The notes under the pieces were generated by a model. The model was not told the DNA's origin. It worked only from the letters and a program-made list of their open reading frames with translations, and searched no databases. Of a DNA stretch of 33,680 nucleotides, positions 16,429 through 25,283 are shown piece after piece. Origin of the DNA: Symbiobacterium sp. Its GTDB lineage: Bacteria > Bacillota > Sulfobacillia > UBA995 > UBA9673. Every line of letters begins with the position of its first letter. The first letter of the stretch is position 1. The stretch covers positions 1 to 33,680 of the forward strand of contig DYFB01000002.1 in NCBI GenBank assembly GCA_020725405.1, in the 5' to 3' direction. The position numbers were made by a program, and so were the translations under genes.

Positions 16429-17463
16429 TCACGGGCCGGCCAGGAAGCGCACCAGGGCCAGGGCGGCCAGGCGGGCCGTCCTCTCCGACGGGTCGTAGGG
16501 TGGGGCGACCTCGACCAGATCGAGGGCCACCACCCTCTCATCCCGCAGTCCGGAAACCAGGGCCAGGAACTCCGAAGCGGTGAGCCCTCCGAAGTGGATG
16601 GCCCCCGTCCCCGGAGCTTCGGTCACGTCGACCACGTCGATGTCGATGGTCACGTAGAGACCGTGAACGCCGGGCTCGCCAGCGGGGGCGCCGGCCACGA
16701 ACTCCAGGGCCTCCCGGGCCGCCTCGGCCGGGCCGCGGCGGCGGATGTCGGCCGCGGTCCAGTACCGGAGGTTCTCCCGCCTGACGAACTCCCACTGCTC
16801 CCGGCGGACGAAACCTCGCTGCCCGAGCCAGGCCATGCGGCCGAGGCCGACAGAAGGCAGCTCGGAGACAAGCCGGGCCGTCGTCCCGTGGAAGTGCCGC
16901 CCGTAAATGGCGTTGTCCGACCCGAGGTCGAAGTGCCCGTCCACGTGGACGTAGCCCAGCCGGACCTCCTCGGGCCGGAGGCCCAAGCGGTCGGCCAGGC
17001 CGGCGACGACCCCCCGGACAGTGGGGTAAGTCACGTAGTGGTCGCCCCCGAGGACCAGGGGGACGGCCCCCCGGCCGGCGAGTCGCCGGAGCGCGTCCTC
17101 TACGCTGGCCGCGGTGCGCTCCGGGCTGGACGGGTAGACGCTCACGTCCCCGTAGTCGGCCAGGCCGCCAGCCGCCGGGGCCGACCCGGCGCCTACCCCC
17201 GGGTCGAACCTCTCCCCTGTCTCGAGGTCGACCATGACCGGATCAGGCGAGCTCGACGCGTAGTAGTGCAGGTGCAGCGAGGAATACCTGATGGCGTGCG
17301 GCCCGAAGCGGGCTCCCGGCCTCGATCCGCAACCCCCGTCGAAGGGGACGCCGACGACGACCCGCAGCCCCTCGACCACCTCGTCGAGCGAGACGGCCGG
17401 CGACCTGAGGAACGTCGCCAGCCCGGCGTAGGCCGGGAGCACCCGATCGTCCTGCTTGTACAT
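16429..17463 (-). CDS. ureohydrolase (formimidoylglutamase HutG / agmatinase family)
   Basis: The 344-residue product is an arginase-fold enzyme with all six manganese ligands recognisable: the His of LGGDHYVTYP, the Asp-His-Asp of HVDGHFDLG, and the Asp pair of TIDIDVVD followed by APGTGAIHFGG. It begins with the GVPFDGGCGSRPGARFGP pattern of agmatinase-type members. Between hutU and ftcD the likeliest job is formimidoylglutamate hydrolysis to glutamate and formamide (HutG), but another guanidino or formimino substrate is possible, so no symbol is given. The ATG at 17463 follows an AGAGGTAG site. The gap to ftcD is 118 bases of GC-rich, partly repetitive sequence. Confidence 0.85.
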   Translation of the reverse strand: MYKQDDRVLPAYAGLATFLRSPAVSLDEVVEGLRVVVGVPFDGGCGSRPGARFGPHAIRYSSLHLHYYASSSPDPVMVDLETGERFDPGVGAGSAPAAGGLADYGDVSVYPSSPERTAASVEDALRRLAGRGAVPLVLGGDHYVTYPTVRGVVAGLADRLGLRPEEVRLGYVHVDGHFDLGSDNAIYGRHFHGTTARLVSELPSVGLGRMAWLGQRGFVRREQWEFVRRENLRYWTAADIRRRGPAEAAREALEFVAGAPAGEPGVHGLYVTIDIDVVDVTEAPGTGAIHFGGLTASEFLALVSGLRDERVVALDLVEVAPPYDPSERTARLAALALVRFLAGP

Positions 17464-17543
17464 GCTCTACCTCTTTTCCGGTGAGTCAGGGGCGCCGGCC
17501 CCGCATCAGGCGGCCGCGCCGCCACCCCCCCGCCTGCAGCGGC

Positions 17544-19196
17544 TCACTTCTCTATGGGTATCCTGAGCCCGTGCTCCTTTGCGGTCTCTATGGCCAGCTC
17601 GTAGCCGGCGTCCACGTGACGGTAGACGCCCGTCCCCGGGTCGGTCCTGAGGACGCGTCCCAGCCGCTCCGCGGCCTCGTCGGTCCCGTCGGCCACGACG
17701 ACCATGCCGGCGTGGATGGAGTAGCCGATGCCGACGCCGCCGCCGTGATGCACCGACACCCAACTCGCCCCGGCCGCCGTGTTGACGAGGGCGTTCAGGA
17801 TGGGCCAGTCGGCGATGGCGTCGCTTCCGTCGCGCATGCCCTCGGTCTCGCGGTTCGGCGAGGCGACCGAGCCGGCGTCGAGGTGATCCCGGCCGATGAC
17901 GATGGGGGCCTTGAGCTCGCCCTTCCTAACCATCTCGTTGAAAAGGAGGCCGATGCGGTCGCGCTCGCCGTAGCCGAGCCAGCAGATGCGCGCCGGGAGG
18001 CCCTGGAACTTGATCCTCTCCCGGGCCACCTTGAGCCAGCGGCCGAGGGCTTCGTTCTCGGGGAAGGTCCTGAGGACGGCCTCGTCGGTGCGGTAGATGT
18101 CCTCGGGGTCGCCCGAGAGGGCCACCCAGCGGAACGGTCCCTTCCCCTGGCAGAAGAGAGGTCTGATGTAGGCCGGGACGAAGCCGGGGAAGTCGAAAGC
18201 CTCCTTGACTCCGGCCTCGAGGGCCTGCTGGCGGATGTTGTTCCCGTAGTCGAAGACCACGCTCCCCTTGGCCTGGAAGTCGAGCATGGCCCGGACGTGG
18301 ATGGCGATGGACTCCCGGGCCCGGGCAACGTACTCCTTGGGCGAGGTCCGGCGGAGCTCGGCGGCCTCCTCCAGGCTGAGCCCGGCCGGAATGTAACCGT
18401 TGAGCGGGTCGTGAGCCGACGTCTGGTCCGTGACCACGTCGGGAATAATCCCCCTGAGCAGGAGCTGCTGGTGGGTCTCAGCGGCGTTTCCGAGGAGGGC
18501 CACGGACCTCGCCTGGCCCTTCTCCTTTGCCTCCATGACCAGGCTGACCGCCTCGTCGAGGTCGGCGGTCATCATGTCGCAGTAGCCGGTCTCGATACGC
18601 CGCTTGATACGGCTCTCATCGACCTCCACGGCCAGCACGGCCGCGCCGGCGATGGTCGCCGCCAGAGGCTGGGCTCCTCCCATGCCGCCGAGGCCGGCCG
18701 TGAGGACCAGGCGACCGGCCAGACTGGGACCGCCGAAGTGCTGGCGGGCGAGTTCAGCCAGGGTCTCGTACGTGCCCTGGATGATCCCCTGGCTCCCGAT
18801 GTATATCCAGCTCCCGGCGGTCATCTGGCCGTACATGATGAGCCCCTTCGCCTCGAGCTCCCAGAAATGGTCCCAGTTCGCCCAGGCCGGAACGAGCAGG
18901 GAGTTGGCGATGAGGACGCGCGGGGCCATCCGGTGGGTCCTGAACACGGCCACCGGCTTCCCTGACTGGACGAGAAGGGTTTCGTCGTTTTCCAGCTCCC
19001 GCAGGGTGCGGACGATGGCCTCGAACGCCTCCCAGTTGCGCGCGGCCTTGCCGCGGCCGCCGTAGACGACAAGGTCCTCGGGACGCTCCGCCACCTCGGG
19101 GTCGAGGTTGTTGTGGAGCATCCTCAGGGCGGCCTCCTGCTGCCACCCCTTGCACGAGATCTCGGCGCCCCGCGGGGCTCTCAACACTCTACTCAC
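17544..19196 (-). CDS. hutU: urocanate hydratase, canonical copy (HutU1)
   Basis: The 550-residue product has the full urocanase signature: [13 protein letters not shown] near residue 45, [14 protein letters not shown], the NAD+-binding [12 protein letters not shown] (about 168-179), and [10 protein letters not shown] with the essential active-site cysteine at 405. It continues with [29 protein letters not shown] and [14 protein letters not shown]. It converts urocanate to 4-imidazolone-5-propionate using tightly bound NAD+. The GTG at 19196 lies eight bases after AGGAGG. It heads the operon with hutG-like, ftcD and hutI, and with its textbook motifs it is the best candidate for the true urocanase among the three paralogues here. 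No hutH is present in the window. Confidence 0.95.
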   Translation of the reverse strand: MSRVLRAPRGAEISCKGWQQEAALRMLHNNLDPEVAERPEDLVVYGGRGKAARNWEAFEAIVRTLRELENDETLLVQSGKPVAVFRTHRMAPRVLIANSLLVPAWANWDHFWELEAKGLIMYGQMTAGSWIYIGSQGIIQGTYETLAELARQHFGGPSLAGRLVLTAGLGGMGGAQPLAATIAGAAVLAVEVDESRIKRRIETGYCDMMTADLDEAVSLVMEAKEKGQARSVALLGNAAETHQQLLLRGIIPDVVTDQTSAHDPLNGYIPAGLSLEEAAELRRTSPKEYVARARESIAIHVRAMLDFQAKGSVVFDYGNNIRQQALEAGVKEAFDFPGFVPAYIRPLFCQGKGPFRWVALSGDPEDIYRTDEAVLRTFPENEALGRWLKVARERIKFQGLPARICWLGYGERDRIGLLFNEMVRKGELKAPIVIGRDHLDAGSVASPNRETEGMRDGSDAIADWPILNALVNTAAGASWVSVHHGGGVGIGYSIHAGMVVVADGTDEAAERLGRVLRTDPGTGVYRHVDAGYELAIETAKEHGLRIPIEK

Positions 19197-19531
19197 GTCG
19201 CGGACCTCCTATTGTGGGCTCGTGTCCTCTCCGGGCTCGGGGCCGGCGGCAGGCCGCGACCGGGTCCGCCGCCGCTCGGAGTCTGGACCTCCGGCGCCGG
19301 GGACCGGGGAGGCCAGGACGGCATCCGGGATGAGCGCCATCGTCTGGACCTCCGGCGCCGGGGGACCGGACCTCCGGCCGGCCCGGGTCGGACGTCACCC
19401 GGCCTGATTCCTTCCCACAGGAAGGACACCCTTGTTAAACCTAGTTCCGCTTAACTACTAACACTCTAGCCTAACCTACCCACGGGCGGCGGTCGCCCTG
19501 CCGCGGGTCGCCCTGCTCCCCGACCGGCAGC
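19197..19531. other. intergenic region upstream of hutU1
   Basis: Most of these 335 bases are GC-rich and I see no gene. They hold two copies of a 22-bp repeat (19281-19302 and 19342-19363), a small hairpin CCTTCC-CACA-GGAAGG (19410-19425), and an AT-richer island at about 19430-19475. The island is the likeliest place for the hutU1 operon promoter, but no good -35/-10 pair can be named. The gap separates the DMT transporter's operon from the hut operon. Confidence 0.6.
19281..19363. repeat. two 22-bp direct repeats upstream of hutU1
   Basis: The same 22 bases, starting GTCTGGACCTCC and containing the palindrome CCGGCGCCGG, occur at 19281-19302 and 19342-19363 with a 61-base period. Similarity continues a few bases further with one inserted G. 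The location in the presumed 5' region of the hut operon makes a regulator site possible. Confidence 0.75.
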
Positions 19532-20482
19532 CTACCCTCCCGGCGGCGGGCCCGCGGCGGCCCCCGTCGGCCGTCCGGCCCTGGAACGCGCGGAGTCCCG
19601 GCGCAGGTCCCCGGCCTGGAGAATGAGAACCCCGCCGATGACGGCCACCCCGCCGAGCCACTGCAGGGTCTCCAGCCGCTCCCCGAGGAAGACCCAGGCC
19701 AGTGCGGCCCCGACCACCGGCTCGACGGAAGCGGTTATGCTGGCCCGGGAGGCCTCGATGTAGACCATGGCCCGAGTGAAGACGGCATAGGCCAGGAGAG
19801 TCGGAAAGAGGGCCACCAGGAAGAGGCCGCCCCAGACCTCGGGCGGCATCCGCGCCACGGCGCCGAGGTCGCCGAGACGGCTCCCGAGCAGGAGCAGCGA
19901 GCCGAACCCGAAGCCCCAGAGAACGACGGTCCAGGAGTTGTAGCGGCGGATGGCCGTCTTCCCGATGATGCTGTAGAGGGCCATGGCCAGGGCCGAGCCG
20001 AGCCCGCTCAGGACCCCTTTCAGGTTGAAGAGGAGGGCCCCGCGGTCGTAGGCCTGGACGACGAGAACGCACCCGGCGAGGGTGACGAACAGCGCAGTGA
20101 CCTTCACCGCATCCAGCCTTTCTCCGAGAAGGGCCGCCGCGAGCCCGGTGACGAAGGCCGGGTAGGTGTACATCAGGATGACGGCCATGGTCCCGGTCGT
20201 GTACTTGAAGGCGTAGAAGTAAAGGGCGTAGTTCAGGGCCACGCAGCTTCCGTAGCCCAGGAAGAGCGGGATGTCCCCGGCCTCCAGGGTGATGAGCCGC
20301 CGGTTCACGACCGCGAGGACCCCGCCGAGCATGATGAAGGCCATGGCCGCCCTCACGCCGACCATCGTCACGGGGTCCACTCCCGTGGCCACGAGAAGCT
20401 TACCCAGCACGACCAGAAGGGCCCACAGGCACCCGGCCAGAACGGCCAGGGCGTAGCCTACGAGCCTCCGCCCCTCAGGCAT
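19532..20482 (-). CDS. DMT-superfamily transporter (EamA family)
   Basis: A 316-residue protein with ten hydrophobic segments arranged as two EamA repeats. The first begins YALAVLAGCLWALLVVLGK; the second repeat begins about residue 150 and contains the conserved ASITASVEPVVGAALAWVFLGE element. The C-terminus is a short Arg/Gly/Pro tail. Family members export amino acids and other metabolites at the cytoplasmic membrane. ATG 20482 lies 14 bases after the hutU2 stop, so it is the last gene of the liv-caiB-acd-hutU2 unit. An export role, for example of an excess amino acid or a pathway by-product, is possible; direction and substrate cannot be read from sequence. Confidence 0.9.
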   Translation of the reverse strand: MPEGRRLVGYALAVLAGCLWALLVVLGKLLVATGVDPVTMVGVRAAMAFIMLGGVLAVVNRRLITLEAGDIPLFLGYGSCVALNYALYFYAFKYTTGTMAVILMYTYPAFVTGLAAALLGERLDAVKVTALFVTLAGCVLVVQAYDRGALLFNLKGVLSGLGSALAMALYSIIGKTAIRRYNSWTVVLWGFGFGSLLLLGSRLGDLGAVARMPPEVWGGLFLVALFPTLLAYAVFTRAMVYIEASRASITASVEPVVGAALAWVFLGERLETLQWLGGVAVIGGVLILQAGDLRRDSARSRAGRPTGAAAGPPPGG

Positions 20483-20496
20483 AGCGCACCTCCCAT

Positions 20497-22131
20497 CTAC
20501 TCGAGAAGGAGCTGTTCGCGCCTGGCGAGCTCCACGGCATCCTCATAGCCCGCGTCGGCGTGGCGCAGGACCCCGATACCCGTGTCCGACATCAGGACCC
20601 GCCGGATGCGGTCGTCCGAGGCCGGGTCCCCGTCGGCGATCAGCGTCACTCCGGCCGAAATCGACCCGCCCATCCCGCTCCCGGCCCCCTGATGGATGGC
20701 CACGAGATCGGCGCCGGCGCTGGCGTTGAGAAGGGCGTTCAGGAGCGGCCAGTCGGCGACGGCGTCGCTGCCGTCCCGCATGTTCTCGGTCTCCCGGGTG
20801 GGCTGGGCCACGGCTCCCGTATCAAGGTGGTCCCGGGTCATGGCCACCGGACCGGAGAGGCGGCCCTCCCGGACCAGCCGGTTGATCATCACCCCGGCCT
20901 CGGCCCGCGGGCCGTACCCGAGCCAGCAGGTCCGGCAGGGTAGGCCGCGGACGTGCGGGACGCGCCCGGCGAGTCCGAGCCAGCGAACCATGTTCGCGTC
21001 GTCCGGGAACATCCGGATGAGCTCCCGGTCGATAGCCTCGATGTCGGCCGGGTCGCCCGAGAGGGCCACCCAGCGGAAGGGCCCCCGCCCGACGCAGAAG
21101 CTCGGCCTGGCGAAGAGCTGGACGAAACCCTTGATGCGGAAGGCGTCGGCCACGCCGGCCGCCCTGGCCTGCCCGCGGATGTTGTTACCGTACTCGAAGG
21201 CGATGGCCCCCTTGGACTGGAACTCGAGCATCGCCCGAACGTGGAGGGCGATGGTCTCCATCGAGCGCCTGATGTACTCCTGGGGGTCGGTCCGCCGGAG
21301 CTCGTCGGCTTCCTGGAGGCTGAGCCCGGCGGGGTAGTAGCCGTTGAGGGCGTCGTGGGCGGAGGTCTGGTCGGTAACCACGTCGGGGACGATACCCTTC
21401 AGGGCCAGGAGGTTAGAGACCTCCGCTCCGTTGGCGACCAGGGCCACCGACAGGGCCTCCCCGCGCTCCTTGGCCTGGAGAGCCATGTGCAGGGCTTCGT
21501 CCACGTCGTGGGTCATGCGGTCGACGAGCCCGGCCTCGAGGCGCCGGCGGGTCTTCTCCTCGTCGACCTCGCAGATGATGACCACGCCCCCGTTCCAGGT
21601 GACCCCGAGAGGCTGGGCGCTCCCCATGCCCCCGAGGCCGGAGGTGAGGACGAGCCGGCCCTTCAGGCTGCCGCCGTAGTGCAGGCGGGCGCACTCGGCG
21701 AAATTCTCGAAGGTCCCCTGCATGATGCCCTGGGTCCCGATGTAGGCCCACGAACCGGCCGTGTACTGGCCGTACATCATGAGCCCCCGGGCCTCGAGGT
21801 CCCAGAAGGTCTCCCAGTTGGCCCAATTGCCGACGAGGTTGGCGTTGGCCATGACCACAAGCGGCGTCTCCCGGTTGGTGCGGAAGACGCCGATGGGCTT
21901 GCCGGACTGGACGGCCAGGGTCTGGTCCTCCTCCAGAACCTTCAGGCTGGCCACGATGCGGTCGAAAGCCTCCCAGTTGCGGGCGGCCTTCCCCGTCGCG
22001 GCGTAGATGACGAGCTCCTCCGGCTTCTCCCCGTTCTCGACCGTGTTCTCGAGCATGCGGAGCAGGCCTTCCTGGCGCCACCCCTTGCAGCGCAGGGTGG
22101 GGCCCCGCATTGCCTTGACTTGCCTGGGCAA
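20497..22131 (-). CDS. urocanate hydratase paralogue (HutU2)
   Basis: The 544-residue product is full-length urocanase family, with NAD+-binding SGLGGMGSAQPLG (about 164-176), GQYTAGSWAYIGTQG, RDHLDTGAVAQPTRETENM, and a cysteine at 402 equivalent to the catalytic one. Its cysteine motif is RGLPCRTCWLGYG instead of FQGLPxRICW. HHGGGVG is changed to HQGAGSG, the following SIHAG to SISAG, and YGGxGKAARNW to YAATGKAARNW. The TTG at 22131 is preceded by GGGAGG at eight bases. It follows the acyl-CoA dehydrogenase gene by 13 bases, in an operon with a CoA-transferase and an ABC importer. It is probably a working hydratase with altered specificity for a urocanate-like substrate, or a second urocanase; no symbol is given because the substrate is uncertain. 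Confidence 0.9.
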   Translation of the reverse strand: MPRQVKAMRGPTLRCKGWRQEGLLRMLENTVENGEKPEELVIYAATGKAARNWEAFDRIVASLKVLEEDQTLAVQSGKPIGVFRTNRETPLVVMANANLVGNWANWETFWDLEARGLMMYGQYTAGSWAYIGTQGIMQGTFENFAECARLHYGGSLKGRLVLTSGLGGMGSAQPLGVTWNGGVVIICEVDEEKTRRRLEAGLVDRMTHDVDEALHMALQAKERGEALSVALVANGAEVSNLLALKGIVPDVVTDQTSAHDALNGYYPAGLSLQEADELRRTDPQEYIRRSMETIALHVRAMLEFQSKGAIAFEYGNNIRGQARAAGVADAFRIKGFVQLFARPSFCVGRGPFRWVALSGDPADIEAIDRELIRMFPDDANMVRWLGLAGRVPHVRGLPCRTCWLGYGPRAEAGVMINRLVREGRLSGPVAMTRDHLDTGAVAQPTRETENMRDGSDAVADWPLLNALLNASAGADLVAIHQGAGSGMGGSISAGVTLIADGDPASDDRIRRVLMSDTGIGVLRHADAGYEDAVELARREQLLLE

Positions 22132-22144
22132 TCGAGTCGCCTCC

Positions 22145-23284
22145 CTACCCTCTGGTCAGCTGGTTCGCGATGACGATCCGCTGGATCTGGGACGTCCCCT
22201 CGAATATCTCGAGGATGCGGGCGTCGCGGAAGTACCTCTCGACGGCGTAGTCCTTCATGTAGCCGTAGCCGCCGTGGATCTGGACGGCGCGGTGGGCCGC
22301 CCTCATCGCCACTTCCGAGGCGTAGAGCTTGGCCATGGAGGCTTCCTTGCTTATCCGGCCCGGGCGGTCCTTGAGCCAGGCGGCCCGGTAGACGAGAAGG
22401 CGGGCCGCGTCTATCTCGGTGGCCATGTCGGCGAGCATCTCCCGGAGGACGGGCTGGGTGATGATGGGCTTGCCGAACTGGACCCGCTCGGCCGCGTACT
22501 TCAGCGCGGCGTCGAGACTCGCCCTGGCCATCCCCACGGCCATGGCCGCCACCTCGACGCGGGCCCGGTCGAGGATGGTCATCACCAGCCTATAGCCCTC
22601 GCCCTCCTCGCCGAGGCGGTTTTCCGCCGGGACCTCGCAATCCTCGAAGACGAGCTCCCAGGTGCAGGCCGACCTGATGCCCATCTTGTTCTCCTTGGTC
22701 CCCACCCGGAAACCGGGGGCGCCCCGGTCGACGATGAAGACCGTCAGCCCCCGGGTCCCCTCCCCCCTCTCCGTCCTGGCGCAGAGGGTGATATAGTCGG
22801 CCACTCCGCCGTTGGTGATGAAGTGCTTGACGCCGCTTACGATATAGCGGTCGCCCTTGCGGACCGCCGTGGTCGAGAGGGAGCCGAGGTCCGACCCGGC
22901 TCCCGGCTCGGTGAGGGCGAAGGCGGCGAGCTTCTCGCCGGCCGCGGCCGGGCGCAGGTACCTCTCTTTCTGCTGATCGGTGCCGGCAAGGTTCACCCCG
23001 TCCGACCCGAGATAGTGGGCCCCGAGTATCGACCCCATGGCCGCGCAGGCGTAGGAGATCTCCTCCATGGCCAGCATGTGGCTTATCGAGTCGGCCCCGA
23101 TGCCCCCCCACTCCTCCGGGTAGGAGATGCCCATCAGTCCGGCCTCGCCGAGCTTCCTCACGATGTCGAGCGGGAACTCCCCGCTCTCGTCCCTCTCGGC
23201 CGCGCCCGGGAGGAGCTCCCGGACGGCGAACGACTTGGCCAGTCGGGCTATGCTGAGCTGCTCGTCGGTGAAGGAGAAATCCAC
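22145..23284 (-). CDS. acyl-CoA dehydrogenase
   Basis: A 379-residue flavoprotein with the standard three-part fold. The N-terminal helical part includes SYPEEWGGIGAD. The middle beta domain has FALTEPGAGSDLGSL and KHFITNGGVADY. The C-terminal helices have QIHGGYGYMKDYAVERYFRDARILEIFEGTSQIQ, where the Glu at about 362 (FEGTSQIQ) is the catalytic base position of short-chain and butyryl-CoA-type enzymes. It should introduce a 2,3-double bond into an acyl-CoA and pass electrons to electron-transfer flavoprotein. The GTG at 23284 follows GGGGGGAT. It sits between a CaiB/BaiF CoA-transferase and a urocanase paralogue. This resembles the CaiA/CaiB pairing and suggests the acyl group is an imidazole-propionyl type, which is inference. 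Confidence 0.93.
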   Translation of the reverse strand: MDFSFTDEQLSIARLAKSFAVRELLPGAAERDESGEFPLDIVRKLGEAGLMGISYPEEWGGIGADSISHMLAMEEISYACAAMGSILGAHYLGSDGVNLAGTDQQKERYLRPAAAGEKLAAFALTEPGAGSDLGSLSTTAVRKGDRYIVSGVKHFITNGGVADYITLCARTERGEGTRGLTVFIVDRGAPGFRVGTKENKMGIRSACTWELVFEDCEVPAENRLGEEGEGYRLVMTILDRARVEVAAMAVGMARASLDAALKYAAERVQFGKPIITQPVLREMLADMATEIDAARLLVYRAAWLKDRPGRISKEASMAKLYASEVAMRAAHRAVQIHGGYGYMKDYAVERYFRDARILEIFEGTSQIQRIVIANQLTRG

Positions 23285-23317
23285 GGCTATCCCCCCAAGA
23301 AAGTGTTGACCAGACCC

Positions 23318-24508
23318 CTAAATCACGCGCTCCCGCTCGAGGGCGTCTATCTGCGACTCCTTCAAGCCGAGCAGGGTCGTGAGAACCTCCCTCGTGTGCT
23401 CCCCGAGGAGGGGGGAGGGACCCCGGACCCGGCCCGGGGTGTGGGAGAAGAGCACCGGCTGGCCGACGACCGGGACCCGACCTGCCTTGGGGTGGTCGAC
23501 CTCGCGGACGAGGCCCCGGGCGGCCACGTGCTCGTCGGCCAGGACCTCGGCCACGGAGAGGATCGGCGAGGCGGGGATTGAGTAGCCGTCGAGAACGGCG
23601 ACTATCTCGGCCACCGGCCGGCCGTCTATCCACTCCTCGATGAGTCGCTTGAGCTCCGGCTCGTGCTGGGTGCGGAGCTCGTCGGTCAGGAACCGGGGGT
23701 CGCGAGCCAGCTCCGGGCGCCCCATCGCCTCGGCCAGCCGGGCGAACATATCGTCGTTGGCCACGGCGATGATGACGTAACCGTCACCGGCCCGGAAGCT
23801 GTCGAAAGGGGTGCTGATGGGGTGCCGGTTTCCGACCCGCCCCGGGACCACACCCCCGTAGTTGCAGATGGCCGTGGCCGTCACTAGCAGCGAGAACACG
23901 CTCTCCATCATGGAGACGTCGATATGCTGGCCCATACCGGTGCGCTCCCGGGCGTAGAGGGCGGTCACTATCCCCCAGGCCGCGTAGAGCGCGGCGGTCA
24001 GGTCCCCGATCGACTCCCCGGCCCGGGTCGGAGGGCTGTCGGGGTAGCCGGTGACGCTCATCAGACCGCCCATGGCCTGGGCCACGATGTCGTAAGCCGG
24101 CCGGCCGGCGTAAGGCCCCCACTGCCCGAACCCGGAGATGGAGGCGAGGATGATGCGGGGGTTGACCCGCGAGAGCTCCGGGTAGCCGAGGCCGAGCCGT
24201 TCCAGCACCCCCGGCTTGAAGTTCTCGACGACCACGTCCGACCTGCCGACCAGCTTCTTGAAAAGGGCCACGGCCCGGGGGTCCTTGAGGTTGAGGGTGA
24301 TGCTCTTCTTCCCGCGGTTCAGGGAGATGAAGTAGCCGCTCTCCCCGTTCTTGAACGGGGCGAAGTGGCGTGAGTCGTCGCCTCGCCCGGGCTGCTCGAC
24401 CTTTATCACCTCGGCGCCCATGTCCGCGAGGAGCGCGGTGCAGAAGGGACCGGCGAGCACCCGCGAGAGGTCGAGGACCCGGATGCCGCTGAGCGCAGGA
24501 GTCGCCAC
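23318..24508 (-). CDS. CaiB/BaiF family (class III) CoA-transferase
   Basis: The 396-residue product begins GIRVLDLSRVLAGPFCTALLADMGAEVIKVEQP, the classic family III signature, and continues with FISLNRGKKSITLNL, VVENFKPGVLERLGLGY and YDIVAQAMGGLMSVTG. In the segment that carries the catalytic carboxylate (GQHIDVSMxxSV) the residue is Glu rather than the Asp of formyl-CoA transferase. Such a Glu occurs in parts of this family. It should exchange CoA between carboxylic acids, so it could charge an incoming acid using the CoA ester of the product. The GTG at 24508 lies 61 bases after livF, and the acyl-CoA dehydrogenase gene follows 33 bases later. Confidence 0.92.
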   Translation of the reverse strand: MATPALSGIRVLDLSRVLAGPFCTALLADMGAEVIKVEQPGRGDDSRHFAPFKNGESGYFISLNRGKKSITLNLKDPRAVALFKKLVGRSDVVVENFKPGVLERLGLGYPELSRVNPRIILASISGFGQWGPYAGRPAYDIVAQAMGGLMSVTGYPDSPPTRAGESIGDLTAALYAAWGIVTALYARERTGMGQHIDVSMMESVFSLLVTATAICNYGGVVPGRVGNRHPISTPFDSFRAGDGYVIIAVANDDMFARLAEAMGRPELARDPRFLTDELRTQHEPELKRLIEEWIDGRPVAEIVAVLDGYSIPASPILSVAEVLADEHVAARGLVREVDHPKAGRVPVVGQPVLFSHTPGRVRGPSPLLGEHTREVLTTLLGLKESQIDALERERVI

Positions 24509-24569
24509 AGACTGAGCCTCCTCCAGGCGGGGGACCGGTCAGCCCCCCGGACACGACCTCGGGGGCCGT

Positions 24570-25283
24570 CTAGCCCCCCAGGTACGATTTCTTGACCTCC
24601 GGGTTCGCCCGGAGCTCGGCCGCCGTGCCCTCCAGCACGAGGCGACCGGACGACAGGACGTACCCGCGGTCGGCTATCTCCAGAGCCTTCCTGGCGTTCT
24701 GCTCGACGAGGAAGATGGTCACACCCTCCCGGTGGAGGGTCTCGACGGCCCGGAAGACCTCGTCCACCAGGATGGGAGCCAGGCCGAGGGATATCTCGTC
24801 GACGAGCAGAAGCTTCGGCCGGGCGACCAGGGCCCGGGCGATGGCCAGCATCTGCTGCTGGCCGCCGCTGAGGGTCCGGCCGATCTGACCGGCGCGCTCC
24901 CTCAGGATGGGGAACATGGCGTAGGCCTTCTCGAGGTCGGCGGCCACGCCGTCCCGGTCGGTCCGGGCGTAGGCTCCGATACGCAGGTTCTCGAGGACGG
25001 TCAGCTCCGGGAAGATCCGCCGCCCTTCGGGGATCATCACTACCCCCATCCTCGACCGGACCCACGGCCTCAGGCCCGCCACATCCCGTCCCTGATAGCG
25101 GATAGAGCCCTGGGTGGGCCGGTGGAGGCCCATCACGGTCCGGAGGATGGTCGTCTTCCCGGCGCCGTTGGCCCCGACCAGGGTGACAAGCTCGCCTTCC
25201 CCGACCGTCAGGGAGACGCCGCTGACGGCCACTGAGTGGCCGTAGTGCACGGTGAGGTTCTCGATATCAAGCACGGTCTTCAC
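24570..25283 (-). CDS. livF: branched-chain amino acid-type ABC transporter ATP-binding protein (LivF)
   Basis: This 237-residue ATPase has Walker A GANGAGKTT, the LivF-typical IPEGRRIFPELTVLENL, the signature LSGGQQQM, Walker B LLLVDEISLGLAP, and the C-terminal SYLGG. It pairs with LivG to power an importer. The GTG at 25283 (MKTVLDIENLTVHYG) is preferred, with GGAGG close upstream; a GTG three codons later is possible, and a TTG at 25313 would lengthen it without family support. It overlaps the end of livG by 17 bases. The Liv label reflects the family; the cargo need not be a branched-chain amino acid, as relatives carry many amino acids and carboxylates. Confidence 0.93.
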   Translation of the reverse strand: MKTVLDIENLTVHYGHSVAVSGVSLTVGEGELVTLVGANGAGKTTILRTVMGLHRPTQGSIRYQGRDVAGLRPWVRSRMGVVMIPEGRRIFPELTVLENLRIGAYARTDRDGVAADLEKAYAMFPILRERAGQIGRTLSGGQQQMLAIARALVARPKLLLVDEISLGLAPILVDEVFRAVETLHREGVTIFLVEQNARKALEIADRGYVLSSGRLVLEGTAAELRANPEVKKSYLGG

